NCBI GenBank assembly: GCA_937898095.1
Contig: CALDKR010000006.1
Span: forward strand, 1 to 7,201
Source of the DNA: an uncultured Rhodoluna sp.
GTDB lineage: Bacteria; Actinomycetota; Actinomycetes; Actinomycetales; Microbacteriaceae
DNA length: 7,201 nucleotides
Direction: 5' to 3'
Below are positions 5,097 to 7,201 of this stretch, piece by piece. The first letter of the stretch is position 1. Each line of letters begins with the position of its first letter. Position numbers and translations under genes: made by a program. Below the pieces are notes generated by a model, which worked only from the letters and a program-made list of their open reading frames with translations, had not been told where the DNA came from and did not search any database.

Positions 5097-5143
5097 ACTT
5101 TGCCTAACACTTTTGAACTCTGTGCGAAGGCTATTGTTGAGCC

Positions 5144-5638
5144 ATGGGAACACGCGTTGAACGAACCGATATAGCCGGAATTGGCTTCAGAGATGATGTC
5201 ATCACAAATAACGGAGCACGAATAGGTGTGCTGACCTATCGAGATGGCGCACGCGAGGTGGCTATCTTTTCGAAAGAAGACCCCGATGCCATCGCCGCGA
5301 CTATTTCAGTTTCGGCAGCCGAGGCTGGTGCGCTTGCTGAGCTATTAAGCCCTGCCAAGACACTCGATTATTTGAGCAGCATCGGCGGGGGAGTCACGGG
5401 GCTTTTCACCGAACAGCTGTCGTTGCCGGCCGACTCAAAATATATCGATCGTCAACTTGGCAGCACCAAAGCCCGCACCAAAACTGGCGTTTCAATTGTT
5501 GCAATCGCCCGCGGTTCTGAGATTTTGCCTTCGCCGACCCCTGAAGAGATTTTGCTTGCAGATGACATCTTGGTGGCAGTCGGCACCCGCAAGGGGCTAG
5601 ATGCACTTGTCGCAATTCTTTCTGACTCTCGCGGATAG
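5144..5638 (+). CDS. khtT: KhtT-like regulatory subunit of a cation/proton antiporter (RCK_C domain)
   Basis: A 164-residue soluble protein expected to sit on the cytoplasmic face of the antiporter encoded just downstream and gate it. Residues about 5-70 are the N-terminal domain typical of actinobacterial KhtT proteins (the IAGIG and RIGVLTYRDGAREV segments), ending in a helix AEAGALAELL (59-68). Residues about 88-160 form a TrkA-C/RCK_C domain, with LPADSKYIDRQLG at 94-106, the SIVAIARGSEILPSPTPEE stretch at 117-135, and the final strand DILVAVGTRKGLDAL (141-155). Family members such as Bacillus KhtT bind c-di-AMP in this domain; whether this one does is not shown. It ends six bases before the antiporter ATG, so the two form a two-gene operon. 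A GAAGG lies 13 bases before the ATG, farther than usual, so the start or initiation mode is slightly uncertain. Confidence 0.83.
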   Translation: MGTRVERTDIAGIGFRDDVITNNGARIGVLTYRDGAREVAIFSKEDPDAIAATISVSAAEAGALAELLSPAKTLDYLSSIGGGVTGLFTEQLSLPADSKYIDRQLGSTKARTKTGVSIVAIARGSEILPSPTPEEILLADDILVAVGTRKGLDALVAILSDSRG

Positions 5639-5644
5639 CGGTTT

Positions 5645-6811
5645 ATGTCACACGCGGCTCTAACTTTTATTGAAATAGGCGCAGTGCTTTTGGCACTGAG
5701 CCTATTGAGTCGCTTCGCGGTCAAGATTCGCCAGTCAGCAATTTCTTTTTACATGACCTTTGGCCTACTGCTCGGCAGCGGAAGCCTTATTCCGCTGGCA
5801 GACAGCTGGGACTTCTTCAGGGTCGGTTCTGACTTAGGAATTATCTTCTTGCTGCTTCTAATGGGTCTTGAATATTCACCAAAAGAGCTAATGGCCAGCC
5901 TGTCGGCGAACCGCAAAGTCGGGCTCATCGACGCCGCTTTCAACGCTATTCCTGGGGCGATTGCGGGTTGGCTAATGGGCTGGGGTTGGATTGGTGCACT
6001 AATTATGGCCGGAGTCACCTGGGTGTCATCATCGGGCGTGATCGTCAAACTGCTTGCCGACCTGGGCCGAATGTCAAACCGCGAAACCCCAACAATCATC
6101 AGCGTGTTGGTTCTAGAAGACCTATCTATGGCTTTTTATTTGCCAGTGCTATCGGCGGTCGCCGTGGGGGCATCGCTTGCTGAAGGGGCATATTCGGTGG
6201 CTATTGCAATTGCTTTGGTGGTCGGCGTTCTTTTGGTGACGTATTTTTTCGGCACAAAAATCTCTCGAATTTTTTCGCTTAGAAATCAAGAGTCAATGAT
6301 TGTCGGAGTCGCCGGTCTGGCTATTTTGATTGCGGGTGTCGCCACCGAAGTAAACGTTTCTTCAGCGGTCGGAGCGTTTCTAGTTGGAATCGGGCTCTCA
6401 GGCAAAGTCGCCGCCCAAGCAGCTAAGAGCCTCGCGCCTCTTCGCGATTTCTTCGCGGCTATCTTCTTCGTGTACTTCGGAATTCAGACTAACCCGGCCG
6501 ACATTCCGAGCGTATTTTTTCCGGCTCTCGCACTCGCTGTGGTCACCATGGCTACAAAGTTCGCGACTGGTTATCTAGCGGCAAAAGGCGCCGGAATTGC
6601 AGTGCCTGGTCGCTGGCGTTCAGGTCTAGCGTTGACGCCACGTGGAGAATTTTCAATCATTATCGCCAGTTTGGCTATCAGCGCCGGCCTAGATCCTGCA
6701 ATCGTTCCTTTTGCTGCGACATACATGTTGATGACCATCATCGCCGGGCCAGTGTTGGCAAAGTTGACCGACACCGCTTGGTTCAAAGCAAAAATTATTG
6801 CGCGCGCTTAG
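5645..6811 (+). CDS. khtU: KhtU-like CPA2 cation (K+)/H+ antiporter
   Basis: A 388-residue polytopic membrane protein of the CPA2 (Kef/Kht) family that exchanges K+ or Na+ for protons across the cytoplasmic membrane. About twelve to thirteen hydrophobic segments are visible, for example 5-24, 33-51, 62-77, 94-112, 115-133, 150-175, 182-203, 217-234, 238-251, 269-280, 291-310 and 335-348. Recognisable motifs are LLLLMGLEYSP (69-79), the discontinuous-helix sequence SSSGVIVKLLADLGR (128-142), VLVLEDLSMAFYLP with the acidic pair Glu158-Asp159 in the ion-binding region (154-167), GAFLVGIGLSG (243-253), FFVYFG (274-279) and TPRGEFSII (331-339). There is no fused RCK or TrkA-N domain, which agrees with regulation by the separate KhtT-like subunit upstream. 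Its 3' end overlaps the convergent TerC gene by 17 bp. The transported ion (K+ versus Na+) cannot be told from sequence alone. Confidence 0.85.
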   Translation: MSHAALTFIEIGAVLLALSLLSRFAVKIRQSAISFYMTFGLLLGSGSLIPLADSWDFFRVGSDLGIIFLLLLMGLEYSPKELMASLSANRKVGLIDAAFNAIPGAIAGWLMGWGWIGALIMAGVTWVSSSGVIVKLLADLGRMSNRETPTIISVLVLEDLSMAFYLPVLSAVAVGASLAEGAYSVAIAIALVVGVLLVTYFFGTKISRIFSLRNQESMIVGVAGLAILIAGVATEVNVSSAVGAFLVGIGLSGKVAAQAAKSLAPLRDFFAAIFFVYFGIQTNPADIPSVFFPALALAVVTMATKFATGYLAAKGAGIAVPGRWRSGLALTPRGEFSIIIASLAISAGLDPAIVPFAATYMLMTIIAGPVLAKLTDTAWFKAKIIARA

Positions 6812-7190
6812 TTTCTTTTCGAAGCTTGACCAAGCTTGCAATCGCCGAAACTGCAATTGCTGAAACAATCACCAGCAGCGACATTTCAGTCTCGATCTCA
6901 GGTGCCCATTCGATGTGCTGACCGTTGTTGATGAATGGCAGCTCGTTTACGTGCATCGCGTGAGATACAAGTTTTACACCGATGAATCCGAGAATGAACG
7001 CGATTCCATATTTCAGGTAGTCAAGTTTGTCAAGCAGGCCGCCAAGCAAGAAGTAGAGCTGGCGAAGGCCCATGAGGGCGAAGACGTTAGCGGTGAAAAC
7101 AATGAATGGGTCGGTGGTGATTCCGAAAATTGCAGGAATCGAGTCGAATGCAAACATTACGTCGGTTGCAGCAATTGCGATGAAGACCAT
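6795..7190 (-). CDS. TerC-family integral membrane protein, C-terminal portion
   Basis: The readable frame encodes 131 residues that match the C-terminal half of TerC/Alx-type proteins, usually about 310-350 residues long and linked to tellurite resistance and to Mn2+ export or metal loading of exported enzymes. The family core is clear: TDVMFAFDSIPAIFGIT (9-25), VFTANVFALMGLRQLYFLLGG (31-51), YGIAFILGFIGVKL (61-74), and the HAMHVNELPFINNG extracytoplasmic stretch (77-90). A final helix lies at about 104-121 and a basic tail at 122-130. The ATG at 7190 is not a credible native start, because homologues continue upstream. However, TAG at 7197-7199 is in frame two codons before it, so the gene is truncated, frameshifted, or affected by an artefact at the window end. 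It is convergent with, and overlaps, the antiporter gene. Confidence 0.8.
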   Translation of the reverse strand: MVFIAIAATDVMFAFDSIPAIFGITTDPFIVFTANVFALMGLRQLYFLLGGLLDKLDYLKYGIAFILGFIGVKLVSHAMHVNELPFINNGQHIEWAPEIETEMSLLVIVSAIAVSAIASLVKLRKETKRAQ

Positions 7191-7201
7191 CCTCTTCTAG
7201 G

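Noticed and set aside
5058..5143. c-di-AMP (ydaO-type) riboswitch ahead of the khtT-like gene
   Set aside because: The gap is only 86 bp, shared by two divergent genes, and shows none of the long conserved stems such an element needs.
5144..5638. TrkA-type potassium-uptake subunit
   Set aside because: There is no NAD-binding TrkA-N domain; the short protein with only a C-terminal RCK_C domain directly before a CPA2 antiporter fits KhtT better.
6822..6837. AAGCTT-GACC-AAGCTT hairpin after the antiporter stop as a terminator
   Set aside because: The stem is only 6 bp, there is no following T-run on the plus strand, and it lies inside the TerC coding sequence.

Overview
The window looks like part of a small-genome, mid-GC actinobacterium, most likely Microbacteriaceae-like (the freshwater Aquiluna/Rhodoluna type is my best guess). 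Base composition is close to 50% G+C by eye. The ispE/ABC-F pair, the KhtT/KhtU-type antiporter pair and the TerC sequence are all of actinobacterial flavour. This is judged from protein motifs and gene order only; no search was possible.

Left part, 1-1432, minus strand: an ABC-F ATPase that runs off the left edge, preceded by ispE of the MEP isoprenoid pathway. The two are translationally coupled through TAATG. IspE lacks about 43 N-terminal residues, including the first GHMP-kinase motif, and an in-frame stop blocks any extension. Its usual upstream neighbour in actinobacteria (ksgA/rsmA) is replaced by a divergent tRNA.

Middle part, 1433-4106: a tRNA-Arg(UCU) gene with encoded CCA (1491-1566) and two non-paired positions. 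It is followed by a hairpin-rich 107-bp gap that carries a 13-bp copy of the tRNA 3' end. A two-gene minus-strand unit comes next. The upstream gene encodes a 596-residue secreted or membrane-anchored collagen-like fibre protein, with a Gly-X-Y stalk, an aromatic carbohydrate-binding-like module, a phage-fibre-like central domain and a C1q/TNF-like C-terminal jelly roll. The downstream gene encodes an unrecognised four-helix membrane protein that starts with TTG. This cassette is the most distinctive part of the window and looks like accessory surface-structure DNA beside a tRNA.

Right part, 4107-7201: L-lactate dehydrogenase (minus strand), then divergently a KhtT-like regulatory subunit and a KhtU-like CPA2 cation/proton antiporter (plus strand). 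Last comes the C-terminal half of a TerC-family membrane protein (minus strand), which overlaps the antiporter tail to tail by 17 bp. LDH makes lactate and regenerates NAD+, while the antiporter handles K+ and cytoplasmic pH, so a fermentation/pH link is possible but is inference only.

Two genes, ispE and the TerC gene, have lost their N-termini to in-frame stops. Real rearrangement, pseudogenisation and chimeric assembly should all be kept in mind. There is no gene-free stretch longer than 300 bp. I see no CRISPR array, no transposase or integrase gene, and no origin.
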